The translations under genes and the position numbers were made by a program. Source: Montifringilla adamsi (taxonomy: Eukaryota; Chordata; Aves; Passeriformes; Passeridae). Taken from it: a DNA stretch of 64,000 bases. Each line of letters starts with the position of its first letter. Position 1 is the first letter of the stretch. The notes under the pieces are model-generated. The model was not told where the DNA came from and ran no database searches. It saw only the letters and a list, made by a program, of their open reading frames with translations. Where the stretch lies: assembly GCA_017590115.1 (NCBI GenBank), contig JAGGNK010007004.1, positions 11,154,835 to 11,218,834 of the forward strand, read 5' to 3'. Of the stretch, positions 1-12,500 are shown in pieces.

Positions 1-2416
1 TAATGAAACAAATGTGTTTTCTAGTCACCAACCCTTCTGGCACACATTACAGAGAAACATAGCAATACAAAATCCTGCGAGACTTAATCACACCAAGGCA
101 CTCACTCGTGACATTATGTGTGGCCTGACCCACCTCTGCTCAGCCACAATAAAACAGACTTCTCCATCACCCTCAGCACATCAGCTCAGAAAAGGCTGCC
201 AGCATTTATTTACAGCTACTTACTTCAAAGCCAAACTGAGATCCATTTCTGGCTTTATTGTTAAAACAAAAGCATGTCTATTTAGATGAATCTGGATAAT
301 GTCATGGCATTTGATATGGTTACTATAAGAATGTATATTTGACAGGATTTCCAGAAGCACTGAGTTAGTTTTGCACTTGATGCTTTAGGAGAGCACAGTT
401 TTTGGAGGGAGTGTCCTTTTATGCCCTGGCATATTAACATTTTCAATAGGCATCACAATATTCACAGAAGTTTGCATGCAAACCACAACACACACCAGAA
501 AACCCTCCCCTGCTCCCTCAGACTGGGCTGCTGGGTAGGAAGGAACAAGATGACATTTGGGATCTTTGCAAACTGCAGCACTGCAGTTAAGGACAGATTT
601 CTGCATCTTCACTGATAAGGCAGGAGCTGATAGATCCTTACACAGTACAGAATAAACAGTTTGCTGCCATAACAAATTGAGTCCACTTAATTTCAGACGT
701 ATTCAGAATAACCAGATCAGTGTGAGTTAATGCATTTCTGCTGGAAAGGTAGGACAAGCTGGTGTTGAAGATGGGAAGACAACTCCAGGCCACTGACTAA
801 TAAGGACAGGTTTGTAAACAAGTGTCTATTTCCAAGTGCTTGTGAGGTTTCAGTCTTCCTTGGGAGCCATGTGCACAGCTTGCTGCCAGAGGCAGCTCCC
901 TAAGGAGAACAATCGCTCCATTCCACTGTGGCAATAATTAGTCCTTAAATGCCCCCTTCCAACAGCAGTGAAACATTTTAAAGCCTGTGACAAGCATCAC
1001 CACCTGTGCACAGTCAGTTGGCTGGCCTCTGCAGACACCCTCCTGGAGAACCCTTGGCCACATCTCCTGGCTGAGCCCAAGGTCCCTCTCTGAACCTGCA
1101 TGTGACATTAGCAGTCACGGTACCCGAGATCCATGGAGGCACTGCCTGACTTTTGGAGGCATTCAAACAAAGCCTTCAGCAGGCTCTGAGTCAAGCAAAA
1201 CTTTGGATATGCCTTCAGCATGGGTAGCCTGTCCTTGAACATGATGGATGGCTGTATAAAATAGAGCACTTACAAACTATCACTATTCTGTTTACTAGGA
1301 ACAGAAAAATAACAAGATGCTAATAATAGTTACTGACAATCCAGCGCTGCTTTTTATTTATGGCTCTCAAAAGCATATGATATTCCGTCACATCTATGTG
1401 GCTCTCATATCACAAGACTAAGGAGAAAGCTAAACACAGGAGAAAGTTTGGAAGAAACCTCTTACCAAAGCCAAAACCCCAAGGAACTAATTTGCAAATT
1501 TTGAAAAGTCTTCAAGATTCTGAAATCACTCCAGGAGCTAAAACAAGAGTATTTTCTTCTAATTAGTTGACTGAGTGAAATACATTTTAAATTAATGATC
1601 TTCTTGATATTACTTCTAGTGTCTGCTGGAATTCCAAGGAAGAAAAATTCCTGCCTGTAGCATCTCCCACTCTCTCAGTTAATCCCATGAAAATCAGAGT
1701 ATTACTGATGAGGTGACTGGAAGATTCTGCCTCTTCACTGGCAAATAGTTTTCCCCAAGGCCAGGTTACAGCATTTGCATTGCAGCAAATTTTTTATTTG
1801 AAAATTGAACACGGAAATCCACATTTCAGTGGGTTTCAAGTGTTCTTTTCAATTCTCATCGTCTCTGCCATGCTCAGAAAAACACAGTTCCTCCTGTAGG
1901 TAGCCAGTGTTGTCATGGCAATCCAGTTTGTTTAGTTTTAATTTTTTTTAGTTTCAATGTTCTGTTGCATGCTTTGAGATAAATACAGGATGACTCATAT
2001 CTAGAACTTGTTGCAGAAAACAACTATCTGAACTGACTGTTTCTGCTGCAAAAATGAACACAAAAAATGAACTCAAAGCCATAACAATATGACAGGAAAA
2101 TACTTGAGGAATTGTCTGTTACCCATCGCTGTAATAGAGACCAAGGAGCTTGGAAAAGCCCTCATTTTAGCTCTGCCAAACCCAGGCAATCAGAGCACAA
2201 GGAACATGAGACTAGGTAAAAAAAATACAAGATTTAGAGAAATTTATGAGGCGTTTCCTGTCTTTTCTGATTTTGGAGCAGTTTAAGCTTTCTCTCCACA
2301 GCACCCAGGGACTAGAGATTTCTTTCTAAAACTGTGCTACAAGAGTGATCACAAAGCTCTGACCGTGTCCCACCAAAGCTGCATGGAAAAGTGGGGGCCT
2401 ATATGATAACAGTGAG

Positions 2417-2440
2417 ATATATATATATATATATATATAT
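2417..2440. repeat. (AT)12 microsatellite
   Basis: Twelve perfect AT units, followed by about 80 bp of interrupted TATGTATTATA-type sequence. Simple-sequence repeat in intron 5. Confidence 0.9.
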
Positions 2441-5400
2441 AAATATGTATTATATGTATTATATGTATATTATACATATAATTATAGACATATACATTCT
2501 AGATTACATGTATATATAATAGTGATACTATTTTTTCTAAGTGCATACTGTGCTGCAGCCTAGCAGCCACTCAGTTCTGAGCCAAGCCATCCCATTCTTG
2601 GCAGACAACCCTTCCCACAAAGACCCTGCAGGGTACCCACCTGCAAGTGAAACATCTCCCAGCACTGGGGATTTTAGCAAAGCAAAGGCAAATCATTCTC
2701 CTGGCTGGGGAAAAATGGACCTGTCTAGAAGGCAGGTAATAAGTGCACTTAACTTGGGGGAAAAAGAAGGGGAGACCTTTCTCTATGGGGGAAAAAAAGG
2801 TGGGGATATGAAACAGAAGCAAGAATACAGTTTTTGCCCTTTCAGAAGTCACAGAACCTGTGGTTATGCTCTTCTGACACGACCTGCACACTGCCAGGCA
2901 CTCAGGGAGGTTTCAGTTCACTATAAGGCTAAGAAGAGCTTTTTTATTAGGGAAAAGAGCTTCTCATTTGTATTAACAGCTGAACTGATTTCAGCTCAAG
3001 GCTCTCTTCATCCTCTTACAAAGCCCTAAACCCAAGTGTGTTTGACAAGTCAGTTCACAATAATGCCCTCCTAGGACACATGTGGCTGCAATTATAACCA
3101 GGTGGTGGTATTTCGGATATTGTCTTCAAATTGTAATATTTACACTCCCTCTAGAGAACTTCCAGTCCAGTCATACCTTCCCACATGGGTTTATTTTTCT
3201 GCTCTGTATATTGTCAGCCTAAACATATTCTTTTCAGAGCCTTAGAAGAAAAAAATTCCCACTCTGTCTATCCAGCTCATTCAGAGATAGCGGAGTAAGC
3301 TACACAAAAAAGCAGAAGACAGACAAATTCTATTTAACATCCAAATGTGAGTATTAGACAGAAAATACTTGTAACTAGAAAAGTACCTGTGTATTCCCTT
3401 TCATCAAACCTTCTGCATTTAGGGAAAAGAGCTGCCAATCAGTAGAGGACAGGAGTAGGAAAGGCAGAGAGGGATAAACAGAGAGCTGCAGCTTGAGGAA
3501 TAGCAAGGTAACTCCTCTGGAAGGTGGGCTTGTGTGCACCAGGGACATGAGGAAAAGCAGACATGCTGTCTTCTATAGCTACACAGGCTGAAGAGCTTTA
3601 CTCTAGTGAATGGCTCTCTCTCAGTTGTTTCAACTCTGTGACTAAGAATCTGAAAAATACTGAATTCTCTAGGAGAAGACTCTGAAACAGCCTGTGAGTT
3701 TCCAGTGAAACCCAAGCCTCCTGTCAGAATCTCAGTGCTGGAAAACCTGGGACTGACCTTGCAGTGTTCTCCCTCTGCAAACCCCTGTGTGCTGTGGTGA
3801 GGACATGCCTTGTGATCACACCTGACTCCTCACCAACAGCAGCACATTCCAGAGTCATCCAGAGTCATGCAGCCCAAATTCACCAGCAGTGCCCAGCAGT
3901 GGGCAACTGCTTCAGAAGAGGATCACTGAGGCAGCAGGCAGATGGAGGGTTCTGTGGACAGCCACTGAGATCCTCAAGAAATTAAAAACCAGACGTCATA
4001 AACCCACTGGGACAATGTTTCTGAAAATGGCTCACTGTACCCCAGAGCATTATCCACCCAGTGCTGGTGGGAGCCAAGGGGATGTTCTGGGCATGCTGCT
4101 TTGCCTCAGTGACTGGCCACTCTCTACCCCTTCTGTGTGGAAGTCTTTTGGAAAGCAAATTCAGACACAGACTCTGGCAGGGAAGGCTTATTGTGTAACC
4201 AGCACTTGCAGCAAGCACCACAGCCCACAGAAATGCCTATCAAATCCCAGAGCAGCACTACCAGGGTCTGCTCATCACACCAAGAACACTTGGATGAAAG
4301 AGGTGCTGAAGTCTTTCCTGTGGCTCTAGGAGCACCACCTTCTCTGCAGGGTGGCCTTTGCTTTGGAGCACCATCTTCCAGCCAGGCCTTCCCCCAGCTC
4401 CCAACACCTGCTGGAATAAAGACTACAGTTTACATTCAATGTGTGGGCTGTCTGGCCCCTGGGTAGGCATGAGAGCAATTTTTACCAGCATTGCTGTTGT
4501 CTCCTTTGTCAGAAGTGATCCCTGACTGCTGGGTGCCTGCAGATATTACACGTAGGGCTGAACTTAAACCCCTTTGAGCACACAACAGAAAGCACTGACA
4601 AACCAGGCAGAACCTCACCACCCAGGCAGCATGTGCAAGCCTGGCTGATTAAGAGCTGATATGTCACAGGGGTCTATTTTAATGCTGTTTTCTAGCCTAA
4701 GGTCCATGAAAACTCCATATCAAAGTAGTTGCTACACTTGACTTCTATTTCCTTGGCAGAGCTGGCTGGCACAGGGACCCATATTCCCAGCACAAGTCCG
4801 TGGTTTCCCTCTCGGTATTTCATTGCCTTTGAAGTCACAACTGGGATGATTAAATGCATTGCTCAGAAAACAGTCATAAATCTCTGTGAAAAGGATTATG
4901 TGCCAGTTTTTATGTATAAGCACTTCTTCAGCTTTCTGCAGCACTGAATTCTCATTTACCTGATTGAAACAGCAAAGCAATACAGAAAGCCAGCTTACAG
5001 AGAGAACAGTTCAACCACAGGACAATGTTATCTCAAGGCAGTCCTAGTAGAAATGCGTTAACTATTTAAGGAAACACCACAAATAACCTGCTTCATGCCC
5101 AGGGTGATCAGCCACCAGAGATCACAAGGCAAATGCCAGCAGAAATTAATATAACTTGACTCCCAAAGACATAGTTTTTAAAAAAACAGACTTTTAATTA
5201 GAAATTACAGGTAAAACTCAATCTGTTTCACACCGGTTGAGACATGCTGCACAATGGATTTTTCCCTTGTGTTGCCACAGTATTGGTAATAAAATCTGTT
5301 TATCCAGAGGCCTCCTACTTCTTTCCCCTTGAGGGCAGAAGAAAAAAACATTGTGCAAAATGTCTGAAGCATGTCAGCCCTCCACTCAACACCCACCTAA

Positions 5401-6110
5401 CTCTGGAGCTGCACTTTTGGTACACTGTTTACATAAATCTGGGTAGCCCTCAAAACCTTTCTAGTTGCATTCTCCCTCAAATTTTGTCTGACACAAGCAA
5501 GAATGCTTAAACAGAGGTTTGGGATTGGTTTTTCTATCTCAAATATTGCTTACCCATTGCAGATTTTGAGATCAAAGTTTGTGTTCTTTAAGGTAAGGCC
5601 ACTGGAGACAGTACTGCAGTGCACAACAGCCTGGATGGACAGGCTTTCATGGCAGGGCTTAGGAACAGAAGGATTCCCAACACCTTCATTTCTGCCTCCA
5701 CTGAGAAAGGCAATGACAGACACACCTCATCTTCTCAGACCACCTTTGCCAAGCAACACATTGAAGGCCATGGAAATGTGGCTCTCATTTATGCCAGTAA
5801 GCTTTGAGGTATTTGGGAATATTGCTTGTAATTTTAACAATAGTAATTTAGTGAGCATGCTGAACAGATGACTGTTTTTAAAGACTGAAAAACTGAAACT
5901 ATTTCAGCATATTATGCCCTTCTATTGTTAAATAAATCATTATCTGTCTACTTTAATTTATACATTTGTGTTGTCTGAGATTGGAGACAAGTTACATAGA
6001 ACACATAGGCATTTTCTAGGGCCAAACTGAGCCACATCAAAGGTCTATCCAACAGTGAGCAGAAGTCCATGCCAAGTAAAGCACAAAAGATCATAATTTT
6101 CCCCCAGTTC

Positions 6111-6269
6111 CTAGCTGGGGAGTTGGATGAGCTGGAGTTTCTGAGTTGGATGTGGTCTCTGCATATTTCGTAGCTCGATCTCTTCTTTCAACTTGGCAAA
6201 TCTCTCTTTGACCTTGCATAAACGCTCAGCACTCTCCTGGTGTCCTGCAGGAAGAAGCTCCCAGCTCAG
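6111..6269 (-). other. Unidentified coding-like frame, possible nested exon or retro-fragment
   Basis: A 52-codon open frame on the minus strand, between TAG at 6270-6272 and TAG at 6111-6113. It has no ATG start but an unusual, protein-like composition: WELLPAGHQESAERL, then KVKERFAKLKEEIELRN, then a Gln/Leu-rich end. The middle part could form a short amphipathic coiled coil. A possible splice acceptor (CTTCTTCCTGCAG) ends just right of 6244 and would keep this frame. An ATTAAA signal lies about 155 nt after the stop. I do not recognise the protein; it is not TMTC1 sequence as I know it. It could be an exon of a nested gene, a retrocopy fragment or chance. Confidence 0.3.
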
Positions 6270-7159
6270 CTACCTGTGGCATGTCACTTCCTTGGCTTGC
6301 TTGGAACCTGCCTCCTCTTAGATTCCTTTGATACACCCGAAGTTCTACATGCCCCCCTCCTCCCCACAGCCATGGATGCACAGACCTCTCACCCCCAGTC
6401 CTGTACTGTAGGCTAGATCAGCTGTAAGGGATCACAGATTCTGACCTCACAAGTCACTGCTTTTTCAACCCCCTAACTGACCCCTACCCCTAATGGTGGC
6501 CCCAATAAACCCTGCCAAAGTTACAGTGCTCCATTGGGTTCCTCCTGTGTCAGCCCAGACCCCAGCTCCAGATCTAACTTCATGAATTTCACAAAGGCTG
6601 CCACATATTTCCAAACTACTGTTTTTCTTTTTTATTCCACTGTTATCAGCCTTCATTCTAGTCCCACAGAGCTGGCAAAGTCTTAGAATAATTTTCAACT
6701 CTGTTGAAAAGCATAACATTTACCCTGGCGAGACACGCACAAAAACCACATTTCCAGCTCAAATAAAGACAACTCTCTGAAAACAAAATACTCCCATTTG
6801 TGACCTAAATAATCTTCAGAGTTACAAAACAACTTGCCCACTGCCTGAGACTAACTCTCGCTTCAACTACAGTAACAATGTTACTAATCACTTCAAGAGC
6901 ACTACCCAAAACTGATCCTTCTTTTAGTTTCTGGTCTCAACACCAAACTTAGCTCCTCCACTGCCTTCTTCCCAATTCAACCCAACTTGCAGTTAACATC
7001 TTGGCTTCAGTGCTGTATCCTAATTACTGCCTTCAGAACCTTGTTAAAAGCTTCCCACACCAGCTCTTCACATGCTGCTGCTGTAGGTGCCCACAGGTGA
7101 GGAACACACCCTGCTTAGGAGCTCCTCTGAAGCTGGACCATGAACACAAATGCTCCTGC

Positions 7160-7552
7160 AGTACAGTAGCAGGGCATCCCCCAACCTGGGAATAATGTGC
7201 AATGACTCCAGTGATTTCAGAAGGCTGAACAATTGCTTTATTAACTTATACTATATTATACTATATACTAATACTATACTATATACTAAAGAGAAAACCC
7301 TTACAGACAGTCACAACACAGCTTTGACCTAATTGGTCAATCAATCCAAACAACCATCACCAGAGTCCAATTAACAAATCACTTTTGGTAAACAATCTCC
7401 ATAACATGTTCCACATGGGCCAAACAACAGGAGCAGCAAATAGAGATAAGAATTGTTTTCTCTTCTTTCTCTGAGCTTTCTCACTGCCTTCCCCAGGAAA
7501 AATCCTAGGGAAGTTGTGCCTGCTGCTCTCTGTGAGGAGAGCTGCAGCCACA
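7160..7552 (-). mobile_element. Solo ERV LTR (sense to TMTC1), TSD CCTGC
   Basis: On the minus strand it starts TGTGGCTGCAGCTCTCCTC. It carries CTTCCCTAGGATTTTTCC, TTCTTATCTC, GGAGATTGTTTACC, a TAGTATA-rich tract and AATAAAGC (plus-strand 7237-7242), and ends about CTACTGTACT. CCTGC flanks it at 7155-7159 and 7553-7557. The block order matches the LTRs at 9255 and 44355, so they are related subfamilies. It adjoins a CR1 fragment in the same orientation. Confidence 0.82.
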
Positions 7553-7706
7553 CCTGCAGCCCTCCTCTGCACTCCTTCCAACAGCTCCATGTATTTCCTG
7601 TACTAAGGACCCCAGAGCTGGATGCAGTGTGCCAGGAGGGATCTCACAAGAGCAGAGTAGAGGGGCAGAACCATTTTCCTAGACCTTCCTGGAAACCACA
7701 CCTATG
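7553..7706 (-). mobile_element. CR1 LINE fragment abutting an LTR
   Basis: Read on the minus strand, the sequence shows the CR1 block CTCTGCTCT...GAGATCCC...CACTGCATCCAGCTCTGGGG, then TCCTTAGTACAGGAAATACA and GGAGTGCAGAGGAGGGC. That is the usual CR1 order (a lone sample of a truncated copy). It ends at the LTR target site, so the LTR probably inserted into or at the edge of this CR1. The right limit is approximate. Confidence 0.75.
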
Positions 7707-9249
7707 CTACTTGAACCTTGCTAGCTCCACCTGACATGCCAGTCCTGCCCTTGGGATGAGTGGCACAATGCCAGCTGGGCAGCAAGAGCTTCAGCTTTGG
7801 CCACAGCAAGATAAAGTCTCAGATGAGAGTTCCAGTTTGAGTCTGACAGAGGAAGAAGGAGAAGGTTTGCTGCCAATACAAGGGTCAGAGGGTGCATCAT
7901 GGGCTGTCAGTTCAGAGACGGTCACTGGGTCTCAGTGTACCTGCAGGACTGACACTGAGACCTGCTGAAGGGATGGGTTTCCTGAATGGAAGATAAAGCC
8001 TTCTGGGTAAATTGGCTAAAAAGAGGGTTAAGATCAAGCTCAGCAGAAATGGAAGAGCTGGGATAATTAAAGGGTTTTAGAATCCCTTCAGAACAGTAAT
8101 ACTGCTTTTTACTGGAATGGATTTCCTTAATTAGGTTTGGAGTGGGTAGGTGTTACTGGACTGCAGGTGAAGCCAGGACTGCTGCTCGGGCCAAGGGAGG
8201 ACCTCAGCCAGCAGCACTCTGACTTGTTTTTCCTAAGGCTGTTAATAAAATCTGCAGTGCCAGTGGTAAAAATAGTCACTGTTTCATACCCCAGAATGAC
8301 AGAGCTTTTGGGTTTAGAAAACTCACTCTTGTCATTACAAGAGGCAAAGAGACAAACAGGCAAAAAAAAATATGTGCAGCACAGAAGAGGTAAGTGAAAT
8401 TAGGCCATTTGTGACCCGGTGACCCCCATCTCAGCATAAACATATCAAAACGGGACAGCAGCAAATCCTTCATGCTGTGCTGCACTGAGTCTGGTATTAA
8501 TAACTCCACCAGAAACAAACACGTCAGAGCTTTCCAAAAAAGACAACGTGCTTCCTGGAAGCACTTTTAGCCTTGATGGCAATAGGAGCTGTTGCCACGT
8601 TATCATAAAGGATCTCATTTCGGGACAAATGCGATCCAGTCCAATTCTGCAGCAGATGTTGAGTAAGGATTGCTTGATCTTAACCTGTGTCTCAGCGGCA
8701 ATTTCACTGGTGGAATGAGGAGCCAGCAAGCCAGAACTGACACACAGGAAAACTGCTCCCATTTTCATTTGAGACATCAGGAAATTCCTCCAGAAGGCTC
8801 CAAAGTATCTTTCAGTAGCTAAAAAGAGCAAACACTCATGGTCCATCTGCATTCACTGCTCAGACACTGATATTACACCAAGAAGCATGGTCACCCCCTT
8901 TTTATACTAACTTCAGCTGAAGCCAAAACTCTGCATGCTTCCATCCTACATCTCAGGAGGAGGCAGTTTTAAAATTTAGGATTATGCCTCAGTTACTGGG
9001 CTTTTCAGTCCTGTGCTCAGGCAACAAAACTATATTCTTTGGGCATTGCATAAAAAAAAGCACACATTTTTCAGTAAGAAAGCACCTGTAATACAACCCC
9101 TACAGGACCCGCAATGTGATTTGGGGTTCAAATAGTTTTGGTTGCTTTCTATTCCAATAGAGAGCAAAACTAAGAACTAAGTTAAGGCAACACAACAGGT
9201 TTTTTTCATTGTCATCTACAAACCATTTCAGTGTAGGAAAATGTAACAT
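7707..9249. other. TMTC1 intron 5 between repeats
   Basis: Unique-looking non-coding sequence between the CR1/LTR cluster and the LTR at 9255. Nothing recognised. Confidence 0.6.
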
Positions 9250-9254
9250 CAAGA

Positions 9255-9586
9255 CTATCACTGAAGGGGTATCGGGGACAGACAAAGGTGATACAGAGAC
9301 TATAATCAGAAGGCATGAAAAGACTTTATTATTAGAAATCTATAGTTCTTATAGAATCAATAGTGGACTTAAGACTTCACTGGCCTTTAGGAATCTTCCC
9401 TCACATTACTGGTGAACTATGAATAGCACACTCTGGAGAATCATATCTATAAACAACAGTTACAGAAAGAGAGATAATAATTGTTTGAATTCTTTCCTCT
9501 AAGTTTCCCACAGCTTCTCACAGCTTCCCAGGATTTTCCTGGGACAGCTAAGTCTCTCTCTGTTCAGAGAATATGTGATTACCACA
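9255..9586 (-). mobile_element. Solo ERV LTR (sense to TMTC1), TSD CAAGA
   Basis: On the minus strand the element starts TGTGGTAATCACATATTCTC and ends near CCTTCAGTGATAG. CAAGA flanks it at 9250-9254 and 9587-9591. It contains CCCAGGAAAATCCTGGG (a small palindrome), TTATCTCTCTTTCTG and an AATAAA polyadenylation signal (plus-strand 9325-9330) before GCCTTCTGATTA. No retroviral genes adjoin it. The signal lies in the same direction as TMTC1 transcription. Confidence 0.85.
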
Positions 9587-9591
9587 CAAGA

Positions 9592-12500
9592 CCACATTTT
9601 TGAAAACTTTTGTTTCACTGCTGTCATCATACCTCGTCAGTAAATATGGTGAGAATGAGGCTGGATTGTCCTGCTCTGAAAACATTGGCATGGAACCTCC
9701 CATTATCCAGAAGCGGAAATACAACACCAGGATCACCTTCAAAGAAGAACACCTCAGTTAGCAATGCACTACTAAGAAGAGCTAAGGCCTCCAGCAAATG
9801 TTTTTTGTGATAGCTTTCTATGCTGTGAGTTTAGGCAAAATTCAAGTTTTCCACCTTACACAGGGTGGCAGACCTGCCAACCCTCAGCACAGAGTAGTAC
9901 ACTGTGACTTTGTGTGTCCCTCTTCCTATCTGCATTACTGACAGCAACTGACACATCTCCGTACCCACCACAAGGGCAGCATTCTTAAGGACAAATCTGT
10001 CACTCTGCTGCAGTGCAGACTGCAGAATTTTGCTATTGATCTCTACCTAAATCCAGAGGGGAAAATCATGGGTGATGTCTTAAAAGTTCTTATAATTTAT
10101 CCATGCTGGCATAGGTGTAAAGACAAGCTCCACCAGTGCTTCTCATGCTGTGCAATCCTAATTCCTAGGAGGATTTCCGGAAGCTGCCACTCCTTTACCT
10201 TTCTGGTAACCACTTGTCAAAGGACAAGCAAGGGGATCCGGCTCCTGGAGCAGCACAGGGAGCTGCACACTGGAAGATTCCTATGGAAGTACTTGTTTTC
10301 TCCTCTGAAACATGTTGAGTCCTGCGTGGAGCACATCGAGCAGCAGTTTTTCTTACAACTCTTACCTGCACTGGCATTAACAGCATGCCACTGACAAGGC
10401 AGCCCAGTGCCACAGCGCCCCGTGTATTTAGGGCAGGAAATACCTGCAGATGATTACATGGTTGCAAGGGCAACCACTATAAATCAAAAGGTTTGAAGTG
10501 GAAACACAGTAATATTCTTGTTTCTGTACAGTTGAAGTTTTCTAGACTAATTCCCAAACCTAACTTTGTATTAAGATCTACCATGTGAGCTTTCTGAGTC
10601 TTTTGAGATGCCACTATGCATTGTTATTCTCATCAAATACACAAAAATACATGGTCAAGTCCATTTATACTTACATAGCTTATCACCAAAGCAGCTCTCT
10701 TCAAAAAAGGCCTTGCAGTGTACAAGAAATTCTGGTTGTTATTTGCAGTCAGGTAGCTGAAACACAAGGAAACAAATGTTTGTTGAAGTACTTTGGAACA
10801 CTAACTCATTTTTCAATTGGAGAAAAATGTGTACATTGATTTAACCACCCTGAATGCAATAATAATGACATCACTCCTACTCTTCAAAGGTCTTTCCACA
10901 TAAGTAAAATATTGAGACTAGTTCAAATAATCCATATTATAATACATTGCTGTTTTGCCATCAAAATCTGGTTTTGGTGTGTTTGCTGGTTTGGATTTTG
11001 TTTGTTTGTTTTTAAATCTTCAATTAACCCCTTAATCCTCAGAAAAATCCCAGGTGTGTCTCAGTGAGATTGTCTCTTCAGACTCCCAGAAGACTACACA
11101 GAGACATATTTTTAAAAGGTCACCCAAACAGAGCAATTCAATTTTAGACCATGATTAAAATGCAAAAACTCCTTGTTCCCAGCTCTCTGCTCAGTCTCTA
11201 GAGAGGAGAATAACTATGTAGCAGAACTGATTCTAAGCATTTTTTGGGAGCGTATTCTGCACGCTTAAGTTTCATCACAAGCCTGCTGATAAAGTGCTAT
11301 GATAATTAATAGCACAGAGACAAACACACACGTGACATACTGTTGTAGGAATGTTCATAAAACCATTCCTGTTTCTCAATGAGTAAAATGAAACTGTGTT
11401 TGGAGCCAAAACCATGCATTTATTTTAATACAGAGTAGAAGCAATTGCCAAAGTCTAAGGAACTTTCTTACTATAACAAACAGTGCCATATCCATGGCAT
11501 TAATTTCATGATAATTCTGTGTCTATTGAACCTTACAGATGCTCCATCATTGTAATAAAGCAATGACAAAAATAAATACAGAAGAGACAACAGGAATATT
11601 TTAAGCACATAGTAGGTAAAAAACTATTGAAAAAATGACAACTTATTTTAAGAAGTAATATATATCAAGTCAACAAAATAAATTCAGAAGGAAAACCTTC
11701 GCAGGTTCTTCTGTATAACATACAGTCAGTATCAGGATACTCTATTTAAATGATTTACAAAAACTGCAGTTTGTATTGCAACACCTTCAAGAAAGCTACC
11801 TTTCCAAGCATGAAATCCTCACATGCTTCTCCTGTGAACATATAAACCACATCTTATTTCCTCTCCAAATTCCTTAAGACAGTCTATCACCTGATTGCTT
11901 CCACCCTTCAAGTCTTTGAAAAAACAAGACTGAAGTACTTCCTAATGCAGCCAAGAGTCTTTAATACCTGGGGTTTTGTTCAAATTTTCTGTAGTAGGAA
12001 GTTTGCAAGCCTGGTCACCATGGCAAGATGAAAAAAAGATTACACTGCAGAAAAAAAAGCACCAGGGCAAAGCCAGCAAGAAACAGAAGCAGCATTTACC
12101 AAGATGAAAGAAGTACATCTGGATGCTCTGTACAAAGGAACTGCTCTTCAGAAAACTTTCCCTAAGTGCCATGCCTAAAACTAAGGAACTAAACCACACA
12201 GCATAAAGCAAGCCAGACAACTTTCAGTCTTTGGAGTCTACTTACTATGAGATGTTGACATTTAAGCAGAAAACCTGACTTAAATGTCAGACTAGTCTAC
12301 AAGGGCTGAATGCCTCAAAGTGCAAAGTTTCTGGAGTTCCCACTGATTTTAACCAGGCTGCAGCAAGTACAAGGGAGATGAAACTAAGCCTTCAGCTTTG
12401 TCTCCCCATGAAAGATCAGGATGGCCTTCAAGTGCTCACCATGGCCCAGCACCAAAGCCCACCGGAACCAAAGGGAAAGCCTCTCACTGACTTTAACAGC

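Larger units (their letters stand above)
1..7154. other. TMTC1 intron 5, leftmost part
   Basis: AT-rich non-coding sequence inside the gene. It contains an (AT)12 microsatellite at 2417-2440 followed by AT-rich DNA to about 2520, and the coding-like frame at 6111-6269. No TMTC1 exon 6 (expected to encode FLTYSYLLAFNVW-like residues) was found on the minus strand. The open frames present, such as 2541-3029 plus, have no recognisable protein features. Confidence 0.6.

Noticed and set aside
2541..3029. Plus-strand 162-codon open frame
   Set aside because: Low-complexity Lys/Gly/Ser composition and a competing open frame on the other strand; no recognisable protein.
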